Assembly (NCBI RefSeq): GCF_000226115.1
Contig: NC_016457.1
Location: 4,526,001-4,590,000, forward strand
Direction: 5' to 3'
Origin: Thermothielavioides terrestris NRRL 8126
Taxonomy: Eukaryota; Ascomycota; Sordariomycetes; Sordariales; Chaetomiaceae
Length of the DNA: 64,000 nucleotides
In this document: piece after piece, positions 11,631 to 23,479 of the stretch
Numbering within the stretch: position 1 is the stretch's first letter
Layout: every line of letters begins with the position of its first letter
Position numbers and translations under genes: made by a program
Notes under the pieces: model-generated
What the model saw: only the letters and a program-made list of their open reading frames with translations
The model's database searches: none
What the model was told of the DNA's origin: nothing

Positions 11631-13950
11631 TATAAAGTAGATAAGCTTGCTCTTCGCTAGTTTAAACTATATTCTCTACTCTGCTATCTACTTTTTATAT
11701 TCAGTATATCCCCTCTTTAATATATAGTAGTACAATAGCGTATCCTATTTAAACGTAAAAAGGTTAGTATTGTCTATATATCTAACCGTTAGAAGCTCCG
11801 TATACGCCTCGAGGGTATAGTATAGGGGGGTAACGAAAAGGATAACCAGAGCTAGCGATAGTGGTCAACCTTGTAGTGTACCCTGCTATAGGGCTATAGG
11901 CTTGGCTATAACCCTGTTAAACTATAGGCACGCTATACGATCCTCGAAGTAGCTCTTTAGGAGTATAACCAGCTTTCTCTTAAAACCTATCTCCTAAAGT
12001 ATATATAGTAGCTAGACCTAGTCGACCTAGTCGAAAGCGCCTTTTAGATCTAGCTATAGTAGCGAGGCGTAGGCTCTATACGCCTATGCTATCTTTACTA
12101 CGTTGGTCACTACCTAGACCGCTACCTCTGTCGACCTATATTGCTAGAAGCCTATCTATAATTCTAGGAGCAGCTTATACGCCTTAGCTATATACATTAC
12201 CTAGTCTACAACGACCGCCTTAATAACCTTGCCTACTATACTAAATAGCGATATTAGGCGATATACTCTAGCTTCCTTTAGCTATTCTAGAGACTTCCCT
12301 AGCTTCCTAAGGATAACGACTTATATAGTATAGAATTTATATAGGAAGTGCTTAAGCCTAAAGCAGGTATATATAATCGCTATTACTACCTTTGATAGCT
12401 TGTCCTCTTTATCGTAGGCTTTAAAGAACTTATTAGTAAAGAGATCTTCGTTAAGCGCCTTGTTTGATCCTATATAGCTTATAATTTATATAATCTTAGT
12501 ACTACCGACCTCCTAGTCGATAGGCGTAGTATTATAAAAAGACTCCTTAGGCTAGTCTTAGCTAAGGATTTTATTATATTACGCTTGCAATATAGGGAAG
12601 AAGCGCCCCGCTAGCGCCTCCGCCTTTTAGGTATACGTTACAGCACTCTAAGGCTCGTTAGGTCTTGGCTAGAGCGTTAGTAGCGCTAGAGGCTTAGGGC
12701 GTTAGTGGCTTTAGAGCTAGGCCTACCTCTTGATATCCTATATTAATTTCTGCTCCTTCGACGCCCTAGTGAAAGAGTAGCGCTAATATAGCGTCTATAA
12801 CCATTAGGCGTAGCGCTTAAACCGCTATATCGCTTTGCAGTAGTACGTTTAGGAGCTTGTAGTACAACTCGACTACTAGGTGCGTTTAGCTTTCCTCGTC
12901 TCCTATATTGCTTTGTTAACCTCGAAGTTCTACTAAGGCGTGTAGGACCTTTAGTTAAGCTTCTAGTATAGCGCCGCTATATTTACAATATTAGTTAGCT
13001 TACGTATTAGAGTGTCTATTATACCTTTAAGCTCCTCTACTATACCAATTATACTTGGTAGAGTAAGGAACTGTACTTCGGCTTTATACTTCCTATAGTC
13101 TAGTAGCGCCTAATTGTAGCCTAGCAACGTAGTAGCTCTACTACTACTTCCTCTTAGCAGCACTTTAACTACCTAGGGTATATAATCTGAACCTATTAAG
13201 TTAAGTAGCCTTAGCTATTATACGCTATTGCCCTATGTCGCCTAGGTGTAATCGATTGTACTATCTTTATTGCCTTGTCGAATCTAGGTAGATATACTAT
13301 AGGGCGTATAGAGCTCGAGCTCCTATTCTACTACGATCTAGAGTAGTGCGCTCGCTATCTAGGAGATCCTATTATATTTGTTCTATATTAGGTGGTAGGC
13401 GTTAAAGTCGCCTACAAGTATATTATATCCCCTTAGCTTCCTCTCTACTATGGTATAGAGTGGCGACCGCTACCCTAGCTCCTAGTTAAGTAAGTAGATG
13501 GACTAGACTGTAAAGGGGTCTAACCCCTCCTTCTTAAACGTTATCACTACCTAGTCCTCCCTAGCCTTAGCTGACTATATTACGCAGTCGAGGCGTTTAC
13601 TTATATATAGCGCTGCCCTACTAGCGCTATATATTATCTTATATCGTCCGCCCCTTTTATAGGGTAGGGCTAGCAGGGCTACGCCTAGGCGGATCGGCGG
13701 CTTCTAAACTGCTACTAGCTCGAACTCCTCCCTTCCTTCTAGCGCCTAGTCGAGACGATTTTTATTGCTATTAGTATTCTAATAGAGCACCCTTAGCGTT
13801 ATAGCTATAAGCTCGATAAGGGGTAGGAGCTATCGTTTATAACCACGTTAGGCTATATAGCCGACCTTGTGTCTATACTATATAGGGCCGCTATATAGGC
13901 AGCGCTCCCGCCTAGCGCCTTATCCCCTTAGAACGTTCGTAAAAGTACCT
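11631..13950 (-). pseudogene. LINE B ORF2 relic: endonuclease and reverse transcriptase
   Basis: On the minus strand the AP-like endonuclease is recognised around 13300-13900 by the motif GDFNAYH. The reverse transcriptase follows at about 11700-12500, with GTLQG.PLSLALVILF and then the catalytic block YIDNTN, which would be YIDDTN before a G-to-A change. The frame is cut at 11631-6268 by LINE A and continues to the left. In-frame TAG and TAA codons are frequent. The role in an active copy would be target-primed reverse transcription. Confidence 0.65.
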
Positions 13951-15456
13951 TGAACTAGAATAGATCTATGCCATTGGAACGCCCTACTCTCTAGATATTA
14001 GTAGGCTAGCCCACCTTAGCAGGCCGCTTCCTTAGGCGCTACTCCCCTATCTCGCTTTCTAGGCTTCTACACTACGTACCTACCTTTATTACCGTCGTCG
14101 TTCGAGGCTAGGGCATATAGAAGGTAAGTAGACGGTCGTTGAACCGCTCTCTTATACACTAACGCTACTCCTTTACTACCTTGTAGCCTACGTCGAAAGC
14201 TATATAAAGGCCACTATAGTTGATACACTTTAGCCAGTGTATTGCTGGGTCGATCTTAACTAAGCACCTCGCTTTACACTCTCTCACTATACTTCCCTTC
14301 CTATATACCGCATAGACGTAGATTAGGTAGTGTACCTCCTCCTCCTTATAGAACACCGCCTTATATCCCTATTTTCTATATTTAAAGTATAGGATTGTAT
14401 ATACTATACCCTCGAAGCGCTTATAGGGGTAGACTATAAAGTTAAATAGAATACCTCGATCAATAAGCCTTATAGCCTCTTTAACTATATAGAGCTCGAT
14501 CAATATATATATTGTTTATAGCCCTTAGCTATCTTTGGCGCTACTCTATAGTATATATAGCCTTATATATATAATCTAGACTTTGTTCTCCTTCGCTAGG
14601 TCTGCTACTAGGTGGTCAGCGTTGTCCCTATACTTCGTTAGAGCAGCTAGCTAGACGCCCTTCGCTAGTACTACGAAGGTATAGCGTTTTAGCACTACGG
14701 TTGCCTCGAACGTAGCTATGACCTATACCTTATTATCCTTATCGGCGAACTACGCCTAACGGTCCTTCTCGAATATAACCACTATATTCCTACTCTTTAG
14801 TAGCTTCTATACTACGATAGCGCCACTTCTACTACCCTCTATTGTCGCTTTTATCGTCGCTATAGTTATATTGACCACCTAAACTATATCCCCTATACTC
14901 CTATTGACAATGTCCATAGACGCCTACCCAAGGTCTACTACAAGCTTATAAAATAGCTTCTATAGTATATACTATATATAGCCCTTAAGTTGCTAGGGCG
15001 CTATTGCTATAGCTATACCCTGCCCTGCTATCTAGGCTTAGGTCCTTATCTACACTCTCCTAGCGCCTACCTATATCCTAACCTAGTTCTTGATCTATAT
15101 TACCTCCTCTTTAATACGATCGACGCTTTTATATAGCTTATATATATCGTAGAGACAGTTTTACTTATCTTAGAACACTTTATAATAGTATATATATATA
15201 GTAGCCTATATATATAGCTATATCTCTAGCGGCACTAGGGCGCGAAATTCCTATAAAAGCCTTAACCATTTATCGCTAGCGCCTTTAGTGCGTATATCCC
15301 AATCGTTCGCAGCTCCTATAGGAGGGAGCCCAAGCCTTCGGTCGCGTCGGTTAGGGTATTCGTATACGTCAGCTATAGTGCCACGACCTACGGCGCCCGT
15401 CGCTAGGATACCTCTATTACCACTACGACCTGCATAGCCGCTACGCCCCCTCTACG
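13950..15456 (-). pseudogene. LINE B ORF1 relic
   Basis: The minus strand starts at an ATG near 15456, about 140 bp inside the element's 5' end. It reads a Gly/Arg-rich N-terminus (an RGRSGYAGRSGNRG-like stretch), then a region with YEYPNRRDRRLGLPP, then a long part with many RIP stops. By position this is the nucleic-acid-binding ORF1 protein of a LINE. I did not find a clear CCHC zinc knuckle. The boundary with ORF2 is approximate. Confidence 0.5.
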
Positions 15457-16059
15457 ACATCGTAGACAGGGGTAATTAGGCGCGCTAAGAACTTTCGCGT
15501 TGTCGGATCCGATTTTGGTCTAGCGGTTTTCAAGTTTTTTGATCAAATCGTTTCAGTTCTCTCTACTACTAGATAGGTAGTACTTTTAAACACTTTACGA
15601 TACGCTATATAGCTAGTAGTAAAACAATATATTGCATAGCTAGCAGTAAAACGATGTACTATATAGCTAGTAACTAGAAGATGTACTAAGTAAGTTCTAT
15701 TGTTTTACCACCTATCGATTAATAATTGCTTAGCATTGATCTAGCTATAGACTAGCTTACTTCGTATAGTTAGCATTAAAACAATGTGCTATATAGCTAG
15801 CAATAAAACGATATACTATATAGCTAGCAATAAAATGACGTAGCATCTATAGCCCATTGGCGCCCTTAGTCCTCTTTAATATATAAGTGCCATTCAATTA
15901 AATAGCGAATTTAATTACTAACGTTGAATTGCTAATGCTATACCTATAGTGAGCTCCCTAGTCTTAGAATATATATCTACTGAACCCAACCTCGATTTAG
16001 CTACTTAGTAAGTACTGCCTTAGCTCCTCCCTATCTCCAAGCTTTTGATCCTACGATCG

Positions 16060-16547
16060 TTACAATTGAACGATATTCCTAGTCTTGCTCTAACCTCTAC
16101 CTAGCTACTAGACAGCTCTATACTATCCAATGAATTATCTAATAAGAAAGATAATTCCTCTATAAAGGAACTAGCTTCTAGATATAGACATAGGTATATA
16201 TCCCTAATTCGCTTATCTAGGCTAGAGCCTAGGGTGCTAAATAGTAGCTTTATAATTCCTAATAACATTAAAGAGATCTAGGAACGCTAGTTAAAGAAAG
16301 GCGAGTTTACTCTCCTATATATAGCCTAGTAAGCTAAATAACGCTAAGTATCGTATTTCTATAGTAGGAGAGACGCCTTAAAGCAATGGCAAATAAAGAC
16401 TATATTCTACTACTGCCTCTAGAAAACGCTATAAAAGACTAAAGGGCAAGGCAAACGCAATAGAGCGCTATAGAATATAGAGCTATACTACTATATTCTT
16501 TATAAAGTTCAATACGACGATGGCACCGTTAATATCGCAATTCGCTA
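16060..16547 (+). pseudogene. MULE transposase relic (copy 2), N-terminal part
   Basis: This segment runs colinearly with the minus strand of 2100-2700 in MULE copy 1. Through RIP stops it reads an acidic start, then a block like GEFTLLYIA, then a basic block with RKRYKRLKGKAN. It is cut at 16547 by LINE C and resumes at 32477 on the far side of the nest. The MULE N-terminal region often binds DNA, but no intact zinc-finger pattern could be seen here. Several in-frame TAG and TAA codons make it non-functional. Confidence 0.55.
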
Positions 16548-16899
16548 CTCTTCTCTTCTTTCTGCTTGCTTGTATCCTTGCCGCAACGCCGACAAACTCT
16601 TCAAAACCACCACCGTTCAAAAGCTCTCGCCGAGCCCTATCCAGCCATACCGACCACCACTGCACACAGTCCATTGCGCGAGTGTGGGAGGTGGTAGAAA
16701 ACAGGGCAGTCTAGCAACGGCTAACTAGCGGTTAGACTTCTCGCCCTTACGTAACCCGCCCGCCCTACTGGGCTAGCCTAGGCCCCAACACCTGCCGACG
16801 GCTAGCAACGTCGACTGTAGCCGCTAGGCGATAGGCGCCAACAACCCTACCCCCGCAACGCCTAAAGAAGGAAGGCCGGCCTAAACCGGCCCCCCCCCA

Positions 16900-18110
16900 A
16901 CTATATAGGCCTAGCTAAAGGCCCACTAGGCCTATAAGGAAATTCAAGGCCTCTAGGGCAGCCTGCTAGCCTTAGTGCTAGCCAATGCAAAGGCCTAGGC
17001 CTAGGGCATTATAGGTAAGCTAAAAGAGGCCTACTAAGCTAGCGGTTAGGCCGAAGGCCCTACCTTAGGGCCTATAGGCCTGCCTAAACAAGGCTTATAG
17101 AAGCTTATAGCTAAAAAGGTTAAAAAGGCTATTGTAGAAACTAACCAACGGAAGCTATAGGCCTAGACCTAGGCTAATATAGCCGTAGGGGCCCCTTTAG
17201 GGGACCCTGTTGCCCCCTAGAAGATAGTCCTACCTAGGGCTACTAGAGAGCTTACAATATATAGGGCTAGTATACTGGCTAAACTAGCTAGGAGGACCCT
17301 AGCCTAGGTGATCTAAGCCGTCAACCAAGCTTTAGAAAGGCCCAATAGGGCTATAACAGCCTAGAAGCTCCCTAGTAGAGATATTATTCTAACCTTCAAG
17401 GACTCGGCTACTAAGGAATAGTATTTAGCCAACTAGGAAAAGTAGGTCCCAAAGGCCTTTGGCCTATAGGCTTGAGAGGCTATAAGGACCTTCGCAATCC
17501 TAGTCAAAGGGGTATACCGTAAGGACCTAGAAGGGGTTTTAGAAGCTACTTTCTAATAGGAGATTAGCCTCTAAAGCGTTAACAAGGTCAAATTTAGGCT
17601 TCTAGTGGCCAAAGGCTATACTAGGGCTATAATCCTTATTGCCTTAGCCAACTAATCCAAGGCTACAAAGGCCTACGAAGAAGGCCTGCTCTAGATAGCC
17701 CAACTATTCGACTATAAACTATACTAGCCAACCTTGAAACCTACCTAATGCTTCAAGTGTTGGAAGTAGGGGTATATCCAACGCTACTACTATAAAGAAG
17801 CCCTATACTCTAGCTATAGAACTAGGGCCTATAGCCAAGAAGGTAGGCAAGCTAAGACGAACTGCCCTACTTGTAAAGGCCTTTAGCTATCCTACTGCCT
17901 AGCCTATAGAGGAAAGTACTTAGCCTAGGACAAGGGCTGCCTAGCCTAGGTCTAGGTCAAGGCTAAGGCCTAGGAGGCCTATATCTACCGACCCTGGACC
18001 TTTGCCTAGGCCTTAGCCACTAGGCCTAGCCACTAGTCTCGAGACAATAGCCAGATCTTTGCCCTCGACCTAGTTAAACCTAATAGCCCTAGCTTAGCCT
18101 AGCTATTAAA
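16900..18110 (+). pseudogene. LINE C ORF1 (gag-like) relic
   Basis: Colinear with LINE A ORF1. The helical, Ala-rich N-terminal region lies at about 16930-17400. The zinc-knuckle block starts CFKCWK at about 17750 and is followed by CP.C pairs near 17860. In this copy the second pair is kept as NCPTCKG, which supports a real knuckle array in the ancestor. In-frame TAG and TAA codons occur throughout. Confidence 0.6.
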
Positions 18111-18124
18111 ATAGCTCCGCAGTA

Positions 18125-18222
18125 GGCCTAGCGGTATAGCAATTGCAACCTAGGAGGCAGCTTAGGACCTAATATAACGTCGGCTCGACTACAACTTCGT
18201 AAGTTCGATTCCCACCTAGGGC
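18125..18222 (+). ncRNA. tRNA-like sequence inside LINE C
   Basis: Same 98-nt unit as in LINE A at 7858-7955. This copy keeps the best T-arm: loop TTCGATT and 3' stem CCCAC directly before CTAGGGC, with the 5' end GGCCTAG. The box B core GTTCGATTCCC is a perfect match to the tRNA consensus GGTTCRANNCC apart from its first base. Confidence 0.5.
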
Positions 18223-18259
18223 TTCGCTTTTTAGGCTAGCTAACCTAGCTAGACACCTA

Positions 18260-20413
18260 GCTAACCACCTAGCCAACTAGAGGCCTAGAGCCTAACCTAG
18301 CCGACTACCTTCGACTACCTAATAGCGCTATAACTATATAGATCCTATCGTAGAATACCTAGGATAGTAAAGAGGCTATTAAGGCCTTGCTTAAAGAGTC
18401 CAATTCCAATATTCTAGCTATCTAAGAACTATAGATCAACCCATTTACCAAGTCGACCTACTACCTTTGAAGTTCCTAATACTACTTGGTCTACAAGCCT
18501 AAGGCTTAGGCAGCCCTATATATTACTAAGTGCTATAGGATTAGCTAATAGGACTATAGTATAGAAGATCTCTAGTGCTAGGTCTAGCTAGAGTAGGGCC
18601 TTGAGGTCTAGTCGGTTTACAACCCTTTAAACTCTAAGGAGGTACTAAGCAGGCTCCTATAGCTACCTACCCCTACAGTGCCTATAGTCCTAGCGAGGGA
18701 CTTCAACCTCTACTACCTCTATTAGGACTAGTATAGCTAGCTAGATCGAAGGGCCGACAAGCTACTTAATCTAGCTATCTAGTAGGATCTTAAACTTCGT
18801 ACACCCTATAGGGCTATAACTTAGGCCCCCTAAGGCCGTTGGCTAGCTTAGCTATCGACCATTGACTATATTTAGGCCTCTCTAGGCCTACAAGGCACCT
18901 ACTGTGGCCTAGACACTAGGGGGCGGTCCGACCACTACCCCTAGGCCTTCGAAGCCCTAGTATCTAGGCCTAGAGGGTACTAGGATAGCTGTCTAACGGG
19001 GTGAGCCTAAGGTATAATACAGAAGGACGAGGTCGAAGCCGAAGCAAAGACCCTACCTATTACAATAGGGCTTACCTCGGGTAAGCTTACTAAGCAGGCT
19101 ACAACGGCCTAGGGCCTATAAGAGGCCTTCGACAGGTTAATAGCCGAGCTATAGGCTATTGTAAGCTATACTACCCCCTAGAAATAGCCCTACTAGGGCT
19201 TCTAAGCCTTATAGTAGTCCCTAGAGATCTAAAATCTTTAGAAATAGGCTAGGTAGGCTGAGAGGGCCTATAAGGCAGTCCCTACCCCTAAGCACTAGAC
19301 AAGCTACAATAGGGCTACCAAAGTACTATCGAGGGCTATTAAGGCCTCTAAAACAGCCAACTGGAGGGCTACCCTCTAGGAGGCTAGCGACAACTAGGCC
19401 TTGCTATAGAGGCTAGAAAAGTAGGCCTAGCTTAAGAGCTATACCCCTATCGACCCCCCTAAGCTCCTAGCCCTCCAAATGGCCTAGGGGGCCCCTAGCC
19501 TAACCACCTTCGAGGCCAAGGCCTAGGCCCTTATAGACCGGTTTTTCCTAAACCTACTTATCGACCTCTCTAATATCTAAGACCCTAGCCTTACCTAGGA
19601 CTAGCCTAGCTAGTTCGCTATCGAACGGAGGGTAATACCTAAAGATATTAGCTAAGCCCTATAGGGCGCTGCCCTATAGAAGGCCCTAGGGGAAGACCTC
19701 CTACCTACTGGCCTACTCAAAGCCTATAGCTAGCCACTGGCCTAGATCTTAGCTATATTGGCCACTAGGTGCCTATAGGTAGGATGGTTTCCCCTACGTT
19801 TCAAAGTAGCTAAAACAGTGGTACTATAGAAGCCTAGCAAGCCTTTAGCGGTATACTAGACCCCTACTAGCTATAGGCCTATCGCTCTATTGCCTACTAT
19901 TAGCAAGGTTATAGAGGCAGTAGTAGCAAAGAGGGTTGTAGAGGCTGCTAAAGCCAACGGCCTACTTCCCGAAGAACAAATAGGCAATAGGGCCTATAGG
20001 TCTATAGAGCTGGCGATATAGCTAGTGGTAGCCTAGGTCTAGGAGGCCTAGAGGCAACGGGCGGCGGCCTCGCTCCTATAGCTCGATATCTCTAAGGCCT
20101 TTAATATAGTCAACCATCCTAGGCTCCTAGCTACCCTTCGAGACCTCGGCTACCTAAGGTAGCTAGTTTTATAGACTAGGGCCTAGCTAGCCGACTAATC
20201 GGCTATCCTTTGCTTCGATAGGAAGGCTAGAGAGCCTATCCTAGTAGTAGCAGAGGTCCCCTAAGGCTCTCCTCTATCCCTAGTGCTATTCCTACTCTAT
20301 ATTAGTACCCTATATAGGGTGCTAAAAGAGAGGTACCTATACCTAGGCCTAGTAGAGTTTGCCGATAATACTAACCTACTAGCCTTTAGTAGAACCCTAG
20401 AAGCCAACGTTTA
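18260..20413 (+). pseudogene. LINE C ORF2 relic, endonuclease and reverse transcriptase part
   Basis: Colinear with LINE A ORF2. It contains the endonuclease (RDFNLYYLY at about 18680, TIDYI at about 18865) and the reverse transcriptase up to the catalytic block EFADNTNLLAF at about 20355, where the second Asp has become Asn by a G-to-A change. The frame is cut at 20413 by Gypsy1. The 66-codon open frame at 20283-20483 is a chimera of this block and the Gypsy1 LTR. It continues at 31002. Confidence 0.7.
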
Positions 20414-20661
20414 TGTCATACGCAACTGTGGCAAAGGCACCTATGACCGCACCGCGGTTAGGGGTGACGAGCGTTCCCCTTAAAAAGGGAACCTTGCCCA
20501 CAACTCTTTTGTAGAGACTAGACTACATCAATATACTTTTGTGATATATACTAGTGTTTAGGAGTGCCGCCTTATCAGTTGACGAGACTAAGAGGCATTG
20601 ATCTTTCTTACCCTCTTACATTTACCGCTAGATAGTTACTAAGGGCTATCTACGTATAATA
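20414..20661 (+). repeat. Gypsy1 5' LTR
   Basis: 248 bp, TGTCATACG to CGTATAATA, heavily RIP-mutated at the 3' boundary. It is paired with 30754-31001, which has the same length and differs mainly by C/T and G/A changes. Confidence 0.9.
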
Positions 20662-21699
20662 AATAGTGCCTACTAACGATTTAGACCTATTTGCTTTCTA
20701 TTGAAGGGAGCTAAATTCGATTTAGAAGATATTATAAGTTACGCTTAGTAAGTTGTATAGAGTAGCGCCTAAGGTAGATAACGCTCCTTTATAAAGGAGT
20801 AAGCTTTAAGAGACATATTATATAATAAACTAGTTTACTTCGCTAATATCGTCAACTTGGCCCTAGATACCCTAAAGGCGTTAGGAACTAGACGAAGTTA
20901 AGCTTTATAAACGTAAACGTCTATAAAGACGCCTAGTAGATATTTAAGTTTATTAAGGACTTTAGAGTCATCTACAACGTCTAGTAGGTTATTGACATTA
21001 GCCTATAAAACCTTAAATACCTAGAAGCTATAGTATCCCTTAAGACAATATTAGAAGGAGACAACTATATACAATGCTATACTTAAGAACTATATATCTT
21101 AGAGTATCCTCCCTCTTAGATATTTAACAACTATATTCTATATACCTATCTTATATCTATTAAGTATAAAGTTTAGATAGTAGTTAGTAAATACCTTATC
21201 CTAGACCCTAGGATCGAAGACGCTACCTTAGAGACTAAGGACTTAACCTAAGGGACGCTAAAGACCTTAGTACTAAAGAGTTGGGGACTATAGGAGACCC
21301 TAAAACCTTAGAGGACCAACAATTAGCAATCGGGACTAGCTATACTACTAGAAATATTAGCAAGGACTAGATATAATCCGATCGAGAACTAGCTATCAAC
21401 TTTATTAAGCTTAACCTTCTAGAAGTAACTAGAGCCTTAGGATATACCAACTATTCTTTAATAAAGATATAAAATCTATATTACTAATAGCTATAATCTT
21501 AGTAGACACTACTAAGAGCTACTAAGAGGATTATAGGATCTACTACCTTAGAACTAATAGTCTAAAGAGGAAGACTTATTATCTCTGATAGCTTAGCTAA
21601 ATAGCGCCTTCGACTAGGTTCCCTAGCTATTGTTATAGACGCTAAGCTAGCTATCCTAATACTTATCTAAACTTCTTAGACTAGATATAGTTATCTATA

Positions 21700-22680
21700 A
21701 CCCTAGAATAGAACGTATAGACAGTTTAGTCGATTCCAGTGTTTTCTCGCTATTCTAAAAGATACTAAGCCTACTATATAAATAATAGCCGCCCTAAAAG
21801 GGACCCTCTAGACAGATAGCTAGATCTACTAGATAAGCGACAACCGCTATAGATACCTAAGTCGCATTTACTATATAGGACCTCCTTACCTAGATAGCTA
21901 GAATAATAGAGAACTTGAACGTTATAATTAAAAGGGCGAATAGGGCTATAGCTAGAGGAGACTATTAGGCTAAAACCAACGATAGGAGCATTATATCTTT
22001 ATAGGTACCTACACTTATATTAAAATAGAAGATTTAGGACATTAGTCTCTTTTAGCTAGATATAGAGAACGACTCTAAGGAACCTTAGGACCTATAGTAC
22101 AATAAGTAGTAGCTATACTATAGGGATATTAACCTTTAGGTTTAGCGAGTAGACTAGGTTATTAGATATTACCTAGTAAGAGAAGAGACCCTATATATAG
22201 AGATATAGACCTTGCTCTAAGGTTTAGCGCTATAGTGGTATAAGTAGTAGCTCTCCGCTATAGAGAAGGTAGCACTGACTATATCTATAAAAGTATAGAC
22301 TAAACGTTTAAAGAAAGAGTTTAGTATTAAGAAATATAAAGTAGAGAAATAGTTAAATAAAAACTAGTATACTATAAAGGACAACTACGAAGATAAACTA
22401 ATTAGGAAATTCGCTATAGAATACTTTAAATATATATATATCTAGGGAGATACTACTAAGGAGCAACGTCTAATACGTCTATACAATAGCCTTTATCCTA
22501 AACTTCGCTAGCTCTACCCTAAACTAGATACGACGATAGAGATAAGTATATTCCTTAACATCGTTGATACTAAAGTATATATCGTTAGAGACAAACTCCA
22601 ATAGGACGCTACTAAGGGCTATATTATTAGCTATAGCTATATCGCCAATAATATAGATATAGAGTACAACGAAGACGGAC
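21700..22680 (+). pseudogene. Gypsy1 gag relic
   Basis: Read through RIP stops, the region near 22450-22610 gives a retrotransposon gag-like end. It has the order RLYNSLYPKLRQLYPKLDTT and then FLNIVDTKVYIVRDKLQ, reading TAG as Gln. Upstream is a Glu/Lys-rich stretch. An acidic linker with repeated GAG and GAC codons follows at 22680-23480. The start is not determined. Gag would form the particle that packages the element RNA. Confidence 0.5.
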
Positions 22681-23479
22681 AAGGAGATAGCTAGGAGGAC
22701 AATAGAGCCTTTTAGATAGGAAAAGGTAGAAGAGGATATTACGATTATTAGAGGAGAGATAGGGATAGACCTTAGTGGACTAGAAACAACTAGTGTAGAG
22801 ATAGCGACCGAGTATAGCTATTCGATAATCGAAATTTCTATAGTACAACTAGATAAAGAAGAGGATACCGACTATTCAACGATTATAGAGGAGGACTTAG
22901 ACTATTCAATGGCCTAAGAAAAGGCGACAATAGCAACTAGAGTAAACGACTTCGATAGCTCTAACGGATTTATATATATATATATAAGAAGCAGTTCGAA
23001 GATAGTACGTTTATATACTATAGTGAGATTATAGTGATAGGAGACAACGAGGATACTAATCTTTACTATAAAATGCTAGAAAAGGTTAGATATATTCTTG
23101 TCGACGAATATAACACCGAAGCCGAGGATAAGGAATTAGAAGACAAGGAAGCCGATAGTTCTTACTATATATATTATATATCTCGCTAGCCTAGACTAAT
23201 CTAGAACAAGCTACTATAATAGCTTCTATGGATTTAGCAATGTACCGCCTATAGCAGAGTCTTCGCAATATATTACAAGCTTTTCGAGTATATAGTAGAC
23301 GACGGTAATAAAGACAAGTGTAAACCTATATAGCCTCAAATAGACCATTAGCGTAACCTTAGTGACAACGAAGACGATCCTAAAGGTAAAGTAGTAAACT
23401 TCATGTTAACCGAAGGATAGATTATAGAAGTATAGCTATATATACCGCTACTGAAGGCGTTAGATAAGTAAGCTACGTA

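Larger units (their letters stand above)
4657..15596 (-). mobile_element. LINE B, non-LTR retrotransposon, RIP-degraded, interrupted by LINE A
   Basis: A non-LTR retrotransposon on the minus strand, inserted in MULE copy 2 with a 13-14-bp target duplication (ACGATACGCTATAT). The 3' tail is a short (TAA/TGA)n run seen as ATTATTATTATCATTATTAA at 4656-4674. The 5' end is near 15596. Without LINE A and its duplication the element is about 5.6 kb. It has two coding regions. It is a different family from LINE A, with no visible nucleotide similarity. The long plus frame at 4718-5116 lies opposite its 3' coding region and is not taken as a gene. Confidence 0.8.

Noticed and set aside
20283..20483. 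66-codon open frame with RT-like sequence
   Set aside because: A chimera of the LINE C reverse transcriptase and the Gypsy1 LTR created by insertion, not a gene.
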